The notes beneath the pieces are model-generated. The model was not told the DNA's origin. It worked only from the letters and a program-made list of their open reading frames with translations, and did not search any database. DNA of 64,000 bases from Parazoarcus communis (GTDB lineage Bacteria; Pseudomonadota; Gammaproteobacteria; Burkholderiales; Rhodocyclaceae). Of the stretch, positions 1 to 7,683 are shown in pieces. Location of the stretch: positions 744,001 through 808,000 of the forward strand of contig NZ_CP022187.1 in assembly GCF_003111645.1 (NCBI RefSeq). The letters are read 5' to 3'. Within the stretch, counting starts at the first letter, position 1, and every line of letters begins with the position of its first letter. A program made the translations under genes and the position numbers.

Positions 1-751
1 GCGTCACCCCCATGCTGAGGTTCGCCAGTAGTGCGCCGGCCAGGCCGGCCAGACCGCCCGACAGCACGAAGGCCATCAGCTTGAGGCGGAAGACCGGGTA
101 GCCGATGGCGGCCATGCGGCGCTCGTTCTCGCGGATCGCCACCAGGGCGCGGCCAAAACGCGAGGCCACGAGGCGGTAGAGGAGAACGAAGGCGAGACCC
201 GCGGTAAACAGTACGAAGTAGTAGAAGGCGAGATCGCTTTCGAGTGACAGGCCGGGAATCTCCGAGCGCGCACTCAGTGGCAGTCCGTCGTCACCGCCGA
301 ATTCGGGCAGGGACACCGCCAGGTAATAGAACAGCTGGGCGAAGGCCAGCGTGATCATGATGAAGTACACGCCGCGGGTACGCAGGCTGATGACGCCGAT
401 CACCAGCGCGGCGAATGCCGCCAGCCCGACTGCAGCCGGAATCGCGACCCAGGCGGCGACCACGCCGTACTTGGCGAGAATGGCCACCCCATAGCCCCCT
501 GCGCCCAGAAAGGCAGCGTGACCGAGGCTGATCATGCCGCCGTAGCCGAGAGCGAGATTGAGCGCACTGGCCGCCAGCGCCAGGATGAGCACACGGCTGC
601 CGATACTGATGTAGAAGGGCTCGCCCAGCGAACTCATGATCAGCGGGTAGATGGCAAGGGCGAGGACCACGGCGATGGCCGTCCACGGGCCAGGCAGTCC
701 GGCCAGCAGCGGCGTTTCGGGTGTGCGAAGGTGTGCGGATGTCGGGTTCAT
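1..751 (-). CDS. livM: Branched-chain amino acid-type ABC transporter permease LivM (partial, cut by left edge)
   Basis: Reading leftward from an ATG whose first base is 751, the frame stays open to the window edge (250 codons), so the C-terminus is missing. The protein starts MNPTSAHLRTPETP and has LivM-family hydrophobic segments and the conserved stretch with SALNLALGYGGMISLGHAAFLGAG, and near the edge RFGRALVAIRENERRMAAIGY. LivM is the second inner-membrane permease of LIV/HAAT ABC importers. It lies 5 bp after livH and, with livH and livK, forms a transporter whose ATPases (livG, livF) probably lie beyond the edge. Next to an aryl-CoA ligase, an aromatic or aryl-acid substrate is more likely than an amino acid (inference). 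Confidence 0.9.
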   Translation of the reverse strand, partial: MNPTSAHLRTPETPLLAGLPGPWTAIAVVLALAIYPLIMSSLGEPFYISIGSRVLILALAASALNLALGYGGMISLGHAAFLGAGGYGVAILAKYGVVAAWVAIPAAVGLAAFAALVIGVISLRTRGVYFIMITLAFAQLFYYLAVSLPEFGGDDGLPLSARSEIPGLSLESDLAFYYFVLFTAGLAFVLLYRLVASRFGRALVAIRENERRMAAIGYPVFRLKLMAFVLSGGLAGLAGALLANLSMGVT

Positions 752-756
752 GTCGG

Positions 757-1677
757 TCAGCCTCGCGCAGGGAACAGGCCCTGAGGCCGGAAGAAGAGGA
801 CGCATACCATCAGCAGGCTCACCATCATCGACGCCAGCGTGGGCCCAAGCGTGGCGGCCGTGGCGGAGTCGACGACGAGCTTGAGGCCGAAGGTGAGCAG
901 AAGCCGGCCGAGGGTGTCGATCATGCCGACCAGCAGCGAGCCGACAAGCGCGCCGCGCATGGAGCCGATGCCGCCGATCACGATCACCTCGAATGCCGGA
1001 ATCAGGATCGATTCACCCATGCCGACCGAGACCGCCAGCAAGGGGCCGAGCAGCGCGCCTGCAAGTGCGCACAGTGCGGCGCCGAGCGCAAAGACGAAGG
1101 TGAACAGGGGCTTGATCCGGACGCCCATCACTGCGGCCATCTCCGGATTGGAGGCCCCGGCACGCATCCACATGCCGATACGGGTGCGGTTGACCAGCAG
1201 GTAGAGCCCGAGCGCGACGATCAGGCCGACGACGATGATGAGCATGCGGTAGGCCGGGTAGTACAGCTCGTCGGCCACCAGTTCGAGCGGGCCGGACAGG
1301 CTCTCGGGCATGCCGATCATCAGGGGCTGAGCGCCAAAAATGATCTTGATCGTTTCGTTCGCGATCAGGATCAGCGCGAACGTGGCCAGCACCTGCGACA
1401 GGTGACTCATCCGCTGCAAACGCCGGTAAAGCACCCGTTCGAGAATGGCGCCGATCAGCGCAGTGGCGATGATGGCCAGCAGCAGGGCCGGGAAGAAGCT
1501 CTGGAACGCCTGGTAGAAGGCTGCGGCGAGGAAGGCGCCGATCATGTAAAGCGAACCGTGGGCCAGGTTGATGAGGTCCATGATGCCGAACACCAGCGTC
1601 AGCCCGGCGGCCAGGAGGAACAGCATCAGCCCGTACTGCAGGCCGTTGAGCGCTTGTTCGAGAATCAGGTAGAGCAT
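757..1677 (-). CDS. livH: Branched-chain amino acid-type ABC transporter permease LivH
   Basis: A 306-residue, very hydrophobic protein of usual LivH length. It opens MLYLILEQALNGLQYGLMLFL and carries the family hallmark FGIMDLINLAHGSLYMIGAF near residues 29-50 and a late GGIGSMRGALVGSLLVGMID segment. It is an inner-membrane channel subunit of a LIV-type importer. It sits between livK (234 bp upstream) and livM (5 bp downstream) on the same strand. The wide livK-livH gap with a GC-rich hairpin is typical of LIV operons, where the binding protein is made in excess. The substrate is unknown; the neighbouring 2-aminobenzoate-CoA-ligase-like gene suggests an aromatic acid. Confidence 0.93.
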   Translation of the reverse strand: MLYLILEQALNGLQYGLMLFLLAAGLTLVFGIMDLINLAHGSLYMIGAFLAAAFYQAFQSFFPALLLAIIATALIGAILERVLYRRLQRMSHLSQVLATFALILIANETIKIIFGAQPLMIGMPESLSGPLELVADELYYPAYRMLIIVVGLIVALGLYLLVNRTRIGMWMRAGASNPEMAAVMGVRIKPLFTFVFALGAALCALAGALLGPLLAVSVGMGESILIPAFEVIVIGGIGSMRGALVGSLLVGMIDTLGRLLLTFGLKLVVDSATAATLGPTLASMMVSLLMVCVLFFRPQGLFPARG

Positions 1678-1875
1678 GGATGACCTGCCGGAAGTCAGGA
1701 GGCACGCTCAGATACACCATGGCCCGTGCGGGCGCTGGCGGGTCTGTTCAGTGCTGTGGTGAGAGAAAGCCGGTAAGGCAGGCCAAGGGCGATGATGGAG
1801 AACGATCCGCCCTCCGCCTGCGCGTACATGGCCGCCACGATGATGGTCCACAAGCCGCGCGGACGCTGCAGACAG

Positions 1876-1902
1876 GGTGCGCCGCCCTCGCGGGGGCGCA
1901 CC
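1876..1902 (-). terminator. GC-rich hairpin between livK and livH
   Basis: GGTGCGCC and GGCGCACC pair outside an inner CCC/GGG with one bulged G and a TCGC loop. It lies 10 bp past the livK stop. There is no T-run, so it is more likely an mRNA-stabilising or attenuating stem than a full terminator. Confidence 0.45.
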
Positions 1903-1911
1903 GCAGCCGCA

Positions 1912-3081
1912 TTACATCTTGCACTCTTTGGCGTAGGCGTCGGTGTGCTTGTCCATGACCTTGCCGACGTACTTGTTGCTGACCGATCCGTCGGCGTTCT
2001 TCACCACTTCACGCAGGTAGTAGTTCTGCACCGGATAGTGGTTGTTGCCGAAATGGTATTCGCCGCGTGTGCTAGACGCCTTCACCGTTTCCAGTGCCTT
2101 GCGGAAGGCGGCCTTGTCCTCGATCTTGCCGCCGACGGACTTCACCGCGGCATCGATCAGCAGCGCTGCGTCGTAGCCCTGCGATGCGTAGAGCGTGGGC
2201 AGGCGGCCGGTGTCCTTCTGGAAATCGGCAACGAAACGCTGATTGACCGGATTGTCCATCTCGCGATACCAGTGGCTGGTGTTGAACACGCCTTCCATTG
2301 CGGGGCCGACCGCTTTCACCACGTCCTCGTCGCCGGAGAAGCCGGGCGCGAACAGCGGGGTCTTCTTCAGCATGCCCGACTGCGAGTACTGCTTGATGAA
2401 GTTGATCCCCATGCCGCCCGGCAGGAAGATGTAGAGCGCGTCCGCACCCGAGGCGCGAATCTGTGCAATCTCGGCGGCATAGTCGAGCTGGCCGAGCTTG
2501 GTATAGACCTCGTCGGCGACCTCGCCCTTGTAGAAGCGCTTGAAGCCGGTCAGCGCATCCTTGCCCGCCGGGTAGTTGGGGGCGACCATCGCCACCTTCT
2601 TGAAGCCCTTGTCCTGCACATGCTTGCCCATGGCTTCGTGCAGGTTGTCGTTCTGCCAGGCCACGTTGAAGAAGTAGGGGTTGCACTCGGCGCCGGCGTA
2701 CTGACTCGGCCCGGCGTTGGCGCTGATGTAGAAGGTTTCGGCGGCGAAGAAGGCAGGTCCGACGGCGAGCATGATGTTGGAGAACACCACGCCGGTGGCG
2801 ATATCAACCTGGTCGCGCTTGATGAAGCGCTCGGTGATCTGTTTGGCAGTCTCGGGGTTCTGCGCATCGTCGGCGACGATCACTTCGGTGGTGATGCCGC
2901 CGAGCTTGCCGCCGAGGTGCTTGACTGCAAGCTCGAAGCCGTCGCGGATGTCGATGCCGAGGCCGGCGCCGGGGCCGGACAGGGTGGTCATCATGCCGAC
3001 CTTCATGCTGTCGGCAGCCATGACGGCGCCGCTGGCGAGCAAGGTGGAGCAGGCGAGGGCAACGCAGGTCTTCTTCATCAT
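1912..3081 (-). CDS. livK: LIV-type ABC transporter periplasmic substrate-binding protein
   Basis: The frame extends further upstream, but the start chosen is the ATG at 3081: it has GGAG 11 bases upstream and gives a 389-residue protein opening with a signal peptide (MMKKTCVALACSTLLASGAVMA, cleavage before ADS). The mature part has the type I periplasmic-binding fold features: VGMMTTLSGPGAGLGIDIRDGFELAVKHLGG at the N-terminus and the central PNYPAGKDALTGFKRFYKGE strand-helix unit. It should capture a small acid in the periplasm and hand it to LivHM. It follows the CoA ligase gene by 108 bp on the same strand, so uptake and activation of the same substrate are likely coupled (inference). Confidence 0.9.
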   Translation of the reverse strand: MMKKTCVALACSTLLASGAVMAADSMKVGMMTTLSGPGAGLGIDIRDGFELAVKHLGGKLGGITTEVIVADDAQNPETAKQITERFIKRDQVDIATGVVFSNIMLAVGPAFFAAETFYISANAGPSQYAGAECNPYFFNVAWQNDNLHEAMGKHVQDKGFKKVAMVAPNYPAGKDALTGFKRFYKGEVADEVYTKLGQLDYAAEIAQIRASGADALYIFLPGGMGINFIKQYSQSGMLKKTPLFAPGFSGDEDVVKAVGPAMEGVFNTSHWYREMDNPVNQRFVADFQKDTGRLPTLYASQGYDAALLIDAAVKSVGGKIEDKAAFRKALETVKASSTRGEYHFGNNHYPVQNYYLREVVKNADGSVSNKYVGKVMDKHTDAYAKECKM

Positions 3082-3145
3082 TGTATTTATCTCCAGAGGG
3101 ATGACGGCTTGCAGGCGGAATCTTCTCATGACGGGCACACAGGCG

Positions 3146-3189
3146 GCGATCCGTCATTGACGGCGTTCGCCCGGAGACCGCCGGATCGC
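3146..3189 (-). terminator. Inverted repeat directly after the CoA ligase stop codon
   Basis: GCGATCCG (3146-3153) pairs with CGGATCGC (3182-3189), which abuts the stop codon at 3190. A small CGTCA/TGACG stem lies inside. No T-run follows, so it may be a weak terminator or RNA-stability element between the ligase gene and livK. Confidence 0.3.
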
Positions 3190-4797
3190 TCAGCTTTGTG
3201 ACTTCAACCGGAAGCGCTGCAGCTTGCCGGTTTCGGTGCGCGGCAGGGAATCGACGTAACTGATCGCGCGCGGGTACTTGTAGGGCGCGACGGTCTGCTT
3301 GACGAAATCCTGCAGGGTCCTGCTCATGCTCTCGTCCGGGCTGAACCCGGGTTTGAGTACAACGAAAGCCTTGATCAACTGGCCACGGTCGGCGTCGGGC
3401 ACGCCGATGACGCCACATTCAGCCACGGCGGGGTGCGCCATGAGCGCCCACTCGACTTCCGGGCTGGAGACGTTGTAGCCCGAGGTGACGATGATGTCGT
3501 CGATCCTGGCGTGATAGTAGAAGTAGCCGTCCTCATCCATGTGAAAGGCGTCGCCCGGCAGGTTCCAGCCCTTGCACACGTAGTCCTTCTGGCGTTCGTC
3601 TGCCAGATAGCGGCAGCCGGTCGGACCCTTGATCGCGAGCTTGCCGACCTCCCCGGGCGGCAGGGGGTTCATCTCGTCGTCGACGATCATGCCGCGGTAG
3701 CCGGGAAGCAGCTTGCCGAGTGCACCGGCGCGGTAATCCTCGGGTCCGGAGGCGATGTAGATGTGGATCATCTCGGTGCCGCCGATGCCGTCGTGGATCT
3801 GGATGCCGCTTGCCTCGCGCCATTTGTCGCGCGTGTCGGTCGGCAAGGCCTCGCCGGCGGACACGCATTTCTTCAGGCTTGAAATATCGTAGGTGCCGAC
3901 CAGGCCGGTCATCTGACGGTAGGCCGTGGGCGAGGTGAAGCAGATCGTGGCCTTGTAGTCCTGGATCGCCTTCATCAGGGGCTCGGGCGCGAGCTTTTCG
4001 AGCAACACCGTGCTGGCGCGCGCCCACAAGGGGAAGCACAGCAGGCCACCGAGGCCGAAAGTGAAGGCCAGGGGCGGGGTGCCGATGAAGACGTCGTCGC
4101 TGCCGGGCTTGAGGCAGTGACGGGGAAAGACCTCGCACATCGCCATCACGTCGCGATGAAAATGAATGGTGCCTTTGGGGATGCCGGTCGTGCCTGAGGT
4201 GAAGCCGATCAGTGCCGGGTCGTCGGCTGCCGTATCGACGGCAGCGAAGTGGTCCAGCTTGGCTTCCATCAGCGATTCGAGCGTGCCACCGGTGCCGAAC
4301 AGCACGGTATGCCGCAGGCCGGGGCAGGCCGCGCCGGCAAGCTGCAGCTCTTCGGCAAGACTGGCATCGCACAAGGCATGGCTGACTTGCGCCAGTTTCA
4401 GGATCTCGCCGATTTCCTTTGCACGCAGCAGCGGCATGGTGCCGACTGCCACACCGCCAGCCTTCCACACCGCCAGCCAGCAGGCAGCGAGCCAGGGTGT
4501 GTTGGCACCGCGCAGCAGGACCCGGTTGCCAGGCACGAGCCCCATGTCTTCCACCAGCACGTGGGCCAGGCGATTGACCTGTTGCTGGAGCTGGCGATAG
4601 GTCCAGCGGATGCCCTTGCCGAGGATTGCAGGGCGATCGCCATGGCCTTCGGTGATCGCGGAATCGACGAGTTCGACGCTCGCATTGAGCTGTTCGGCGA
4701 ACTCGAGTTCGGGACGTTCGAATACCAGTTCCGGCCAGGTATCGGCAGGCGGCAGGTTGTCGATGACAAACCGGTCGAGATGAGCGCTTCTACTCAT
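3190..4797 (-). CDS. Aryl-CoA ligase, 2-aminobenzoate-CoA ligase-like
   Basis: An AMP-forming ligase that would convert an aromatic acid, ATP and CoA to the aryl-CoA thioester in the cytoplasm. The start at 4797 (MSRSAHLDRFVIDNLPP) has AGAGGA 7 bases upstream and gives 535 residues, the usual length of benzoate/2-aminobenzoate-CoA ligases. The P-loop GFTSGTTGIPKGT is at residues 198-210, the adenylate motif HDGIGGTEM is mid-protein, and the PRTETGKLQRF lysine motif is near the C-terminus. The N-terminus and overall pattern resemble the 2-aminobenzoate-CoA ligase of Azoarcus evansii aerobic anthranilate metabolism (AbmG), from memory. The substrate is therefore inferred; another ortho-substituted benzoate is possible. 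No 2-aminobenzoyl-CoA monooxygenase/reductase gene is in the window. Confidence 0.8.
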   Translation of the reverse strand: MSRSAHLDRFVIDNLPPADTWPELVFERPELEFAEQLNASVELVDSAITEGHGDRPAILGKGIRWTYRQLQQQVNRLAHVLVEDMGLVPGNRVLLRGANTPWLAACWLAVWKAGGVAVGTMPLLRAKEIGEILKLAQVSHALCDASLAEELQLAGAACPGLRHTVLFGTGGTLESLMEAKLDHFAAVDTAADDPALIGFTSGTTGIPKGTIHFHRDVMAMCEVFPRHCLKPGSDDVFIGTPPLAFTFGLGGLLCFPLWARASTVLLEKLAPEPLMKAIQDYKATICFTSPTAYRQMTGLVGTYDISSLKKCVSAGEALPTDTRDKWREASGIQIHDGIGGTEMIHIYIASGPEDYRAGALGKLLPGYRGMIVDDEMNPLPPGEVGKLAIKGPTGCRYLADERQKDYVCKGWNLPGDAFHMDEDGYFYYHARIDDIIVTSGYNVSSPEVEWALMAHPAVAECGVIGVPDADRGQLIKAFVVLKPGFSPDESMSRTLQDFVKQTVAPYKYPRAISYVDSLPRTETGKLQRFRLKSQS

Positions 4798-5029
4798 GTT
4801 GGGTCCTCTGCTTTCTGGGCTGGGGTCCGCACTCAAGGCCACAGGATGATGGTCTGCGGCCCCAATGAGCGCGGTGAGCTCGTTTTTGTGAGACAAGTTT
4901 TTGCCAAACAGAGAGGCAAGTCAAGCGCTAAACAATAGTTTGCTAAATAATTGATAGATGAACTATAGGAAATGGAATGGAAGTGTTTTAACGCATTGTA
5001 AATAGTGGACTTATTTTGACTTGCTCCCG
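4798..5029 (-). promoter_or_regulatory. Promoter region of the CoA ligase-livKHM unit
   Basis: About 230 bp without a gene. Positions 4900-5020 are distinctly AT-rich against the surrounding GC-rich sequence. On the minus strand there is a plausible -10 TATAGT with TTAAAA 18 bases upstream, and an AAAC-AATA-GTTT inverted repeat near 4930. It is the only obvious promoter-like stretch ahead of the ligase gene. The exact start site is not determinable. Confidence 0.4.
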
Positions 5030-5053
5030 GTCGCTGCACCGTTGTGCAGCGAC
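5030..5053 (-). terminator. Perfect 10-bp hairpin after the class II aldolase gene
   Basis: GTCGCTGCAC-CGTT-GTGCAGCGAC, a perfect stem with a tetraloop, 13 bp beyond the stop at 5067. It probably ends the long minus-strand operon before the separate ligase promoter. The trailing T-run is weak. The core CGCTGCAC/GTGCAGCG recurs in the hairpin at 53981-54016. Confidence 0.55.
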
Positions 5054-5066
5054 GCCGGGCGCGCTG

Positions 5067-5834
5067 TCACCAGAGCGCGCCCCGTGCAGCATGCATCTTT
5101 CGGACCATCGCATCGAAGAATTTCGTCGCAAATCCGCTGTCGCGAATCAGCATCTGTGTGAGGTCGGCGCACTTCTGCCCGATTGCATCTTCGAGCGGCG
5201 TGTCCTCACCGGGGATCATGCCCGCATGGCACTGGATTTCGGCCGCGCGCTGCACGGTCCACAGCAGGAAGAAGGTCTTGGCAATGTCCTGCTCGCCGAC
5301 TGCGACACCGTGGTTGCGCAACACCAGAATGTGCTTGTCGCCGAGGCTGCCGAGCATCCGCGTCTTCTCGTCCGCGAACAGCGTGATGCCCTCGAAGGCG
5401 TGGTAGCCAACACGACCGAAGAGTTGGGCGCCGTAGAAGTTGTCGTGGGAGAAACCGGCCTTCTTCTGCGCGACTGCCGACACCGGATTGGTGTGGGTGT
5501 GAATCACGCAGTGAATGTCGTCGCGAGCGCCGTGAATCGCGCTGTGCAGGGCGAAACCCGCCGGGTTGGCATCGTAGGGCGAGGGCTCCACCTTGTTGCC
5601 GTCGAGGTCGACCTTGAGCAGGTTGGCCGGCGTCACTTCGGTGTAGTTCAGCCCGAAGGGATTGACGAGGTAGTAATTGCCCGGCCCTGGCAGCCGTGCC
5701 GAAATGTGGTTGAAGATGGTTTCGGTCCAGCCGAAGAAATCCACCAGGTGGTAGCACTCGGCGAGCTGGACGCGCAGCGCCCACTCCTCATCACTGCAAT
5801 GTGCGGGTTTGACGACTTCTGTGTGCGTGCTCAT
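5067..5834 (-). CDS. Class II aldolase/adducin family protein
   Basis: A 255-residue protein of the class II aldolase/adducin fold (fuculose-phosphate aldolase, RhaD and adducin heads). Metal-ligand candidates are visible in HCVIHTHTNPVSA (about residues 108-121, HTH) and in the later LRNHGVAVGE histidine. The acidic N-terminal half with FNHISARLPGPGNYYLVNPFG matches the family. Such enzymes cleave or decarboxylate hydroxylated keto acids with a divalent metal. It follows a ketopantoate-reductase-like gene by 30 bp and is the last gene before a hairpin at 5030. Its substrate is unknown; a retro-aldol step on a side chain released by the pathway is one possibility. Confidence 0.82.
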   Translation of the reverse strand: MSTHTEVVKPAHCSDEEWALRVQLAECYHLVDFFGWTETIFNHISARLPGPGNYYLVNPFGLNYTEVTPANLLKVDLDGNKVEPSPYDANPAGFALHSAIHGARDDIHCVIHTHTNPVSAVAQKKAGFSHDNFYGAQLFGRVGYHAFEGITLFADEKTRMLGSLGDKHILVLRNHGVAVGEQDIAKTFFLLWTVQRAAEIQCHAGMIPGEDTPLEDAIGQKCADLTQMLIRDSGFATKFFDAMVRKMHAARGALW

Positions 5835-5864
5835 GTTCTGTCCTTGAATGATCTATTCGGGAAC

Positions 5865-6860
5865 TCAATGCTTAGCGTTGCAGCGTTGTTCGCCGCGGAA
5901 GCGGGCGAGGGCAATGATCTTGCGCGTGACCGGCATCGGCAGATTAAAGCGGGCGGCCAGTTCCAGCACCGAATCGCCAATCGCTGCGAGTTCGAGCGGG
6001 CGGCCCTTGTCGTAGTCCTGCAGCATCGAGGTGCGGATCGCGCCCATCGAGGCGCCGAGCTCGAGAAAGGTCAGCGGATCGATCTCGACCCGCGCGCCGT
6101 AGCTCGCGGCAACCAGCAACACCTCGCGTTTGATCGCGATCACCGTGTCCTGCAACTCACCCGGGCGGTAGAGCTCTTCCAGCGTCGCGCCGGTGATCAC
6201 CGACAGCGGGTTGGTGCTGGTGTTGGCGATGATCTTGGTCCACAGCTTGTCGCGGATGCGCTCCAGCGGCCGTGCCTCGATGCCGCCGGCGGCAACAGCG
6301 TCGCACAGGTCCAGCAGGCGCGGGCTCATGCTGTTGTCGGGCTCGCCGAACATGATCAGGTGAGGGTTTCGTGCCAGCACATGGCCGGGGCTTTCGACCT
6401 CGGCGGTGACGAACACCACGCAGCCGATGATGTGCTTCAGGGGCAGCAAGGCCGCAAGACGAGCGTCCGGGTCGACCGCGTGGACGGCGTCGCCTGCAAA
6501 GCGTCCGCCTTCGCCATGGAAGTACCACCAGGGGACGCCGTTAACCGTTGGGATGACGATGGTGTGGTCGCCGATCAACGGCTGCAGCGTCGGCAGCAGG
6601 GTTGCGATGTCCTGGGCCTTGGCGCACAGAAAGATGATGTCCTGAACGCCGAAGTCGGCCTTGTCGCTCGCCTGCACCTCGACCCGGTGCTTGCCTTCGA
6701 GATCGGTCAGGGTGATGCCGTCGTTGCGAATGGCTTCGAGCGTGGCGCCGCGTGCAAGCACACTGACCGCGTGCCCGGCCATCGCAAGGCGAGCGGCGAT
6801 GGTGCAACCGATGGCGCCGGCCCCGGCGATGCAGATTCGTTTTGAGGTTTGGGTTTGCAT
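5865..6860 (-). CDS. Ketopantoate reductase-like (ApbA/PanE) dehydrogenase
   Basis: 331 residues with an N-terminal Rossmann motif ICIAGAGAIGCTIAARLAMAG (about 9-29) and the C-terminal ApbA/PanE domain containing RIRDKLWTKIIANTSTNPLSVITG, where the Lys is the usual catalytic residue. The typical role is NADPH-dependent reduction of a 2-keto acid or, in relatives, oxidation of a hydroxy acid. True pantothenate synthesis seems unlikely because it lies between ABC transporter genes and a class II aldolase in a catabolic operon. A role in processing a branched 2-keto or hydroxy acid intermediate is inferred. Confidence 0.82.
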   Translation of the reverse strand: MQTQTSKRICIAGAGAIGCTIAARLAMAGHAVSVLARGATLEAIRNDGITLTDLEGKHRVEVQASDKADFGVQDIIFLCAKAQDIATLLPTLQPLIGDHTIVIPTVNGVPWWYFHGEGGRFAGDAVHAVDPDARLAALLPLKHIIGCVVFVTAEVESPGHVLARNPHLIMFGEPDNSMSPRLLDLCDAVAAGGIEARPLERIRDKLWTKIIANTSTNPLSVITGATLEELYRPGELQDTVIAIKREVLLVAASYGARVEIDPLTFLELGASMGAIRTSMLQDYDKGRPLELAAIGDSVLELAARFNLPMPVTRKIIALARFRGEQRCNAKH

Positions 6861-6879
6861 ATGCTGAGTTCCGCTGGCC

Positions 6880-7683
6880 TCAGGTGGCCAGCATCGCCTG
6901 ATGCTTGCCGCCGAGTCCGAGGTAGGCCTCGATCACACGGGGGTCGTCGCGCAGCTGCACGGCCGGCCCTTCCATGGCGATCGCGCCGGTCTCGAGCACG
7001 TAGGCGTAGTCGGCCACCTGCAGCGCGGCGCGTGCGTTCTGCTCCACCAGCAGGATCGACACCCCGCGCTTGCGCAGCTCGGCGATGATGCGAAAGATCT
7101 CGCGCACGATCAGCGGCGCCAGCCCGAGGCTGGGCTCGTCGAGCATCAGCAGTTTGGGCTTGGCCATCAGCGCGCGGCCCACCGCCAGCATCTGGCGCTC
7201 GCCGCCCGACAGCGTGCCGGCGAGCTGGCTTCTTCTTTCTTTCAGGCGCGGGAACAGGGTGTAGACCTCTTCCATCGTCTTCGCCTGATCGCGGTGCCCC
7301 ATGCGGTAGCGCTGGAAGGCGCCCAGCGTGAGGTTGTCTTCCACCGTCATCTCGCCGAAGAGCTCGCGCTTCTCGGGCACCAGGTTCATGCCGCGCGCGA
7401 CCATGCGCTCGACCTCGGGCACCGACTCGATGCTGCCGTCGAACTGCACCTGACCCCTGGAGCCGAGCACGCCCATGATGGCCGACAGCATCGTGGTCTT
7501 GCCCGCGCCGTTGGGGCCGATCACGGTCACGATCTGGCCTTCGCCCACCACCAGATTGGCGTTGGAGAGCGCCTCGACCTTGCCGTAGGACACGCACAGG
7601 TCCTGGATCTCGAGCACCTTGTTCTTCGGGGTGTTCGCGGCGCTTGCCGCGTCGTTCGGTGTGTTTGCCATGTTGGTTTCCAT
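6880..7683 (-). CDS. livF: LIV-type ABC transporter ATP-binding protein LivF
   Basis: 267 residues from the ATG at 7683, chosen because TGATG overlaps the stop of the upstream livM-livG fusion (a GTG one codon earlier is possible). Walker A GPNGAGKTT, signature LSGGERQML, Walker B LLMLDEPSLGL and the H-loop-region EQNARAAL are all present. A 23-residue Asn/Ala-rich N-terminal extension precedes the ABC domain. LivF is one of two ATPases energising this importer; the other is the C-terminal half of the neighbouring fusion. It belongs to the livK-H-MG-F set spanning 6880-11987. Confidence 0.93.
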   Translation of the reverse strand: METNMANTPNDAASAANTPKNKVLEIQDLCVSYGKVEALSNANLVVGEGQIVTVIGPNGAGKTTMLSAIMGVLGSRGQVQFDGSIESVPEVERMVARGMNLVPEKRELFGEMTVEDNLTLGAFQRYRMGHRDQAKTMEEVYTLFPRLKERRSQLAGTLSGGERQMLAVGRALMAKPKLLMLDEPSLGLAPLIVREIFRIIAELRKRGVSILLVEQNARAALQVADYAYVLETGAIAMEGPAVQLRDDPRVIEAYLGLGGKHQAMLAT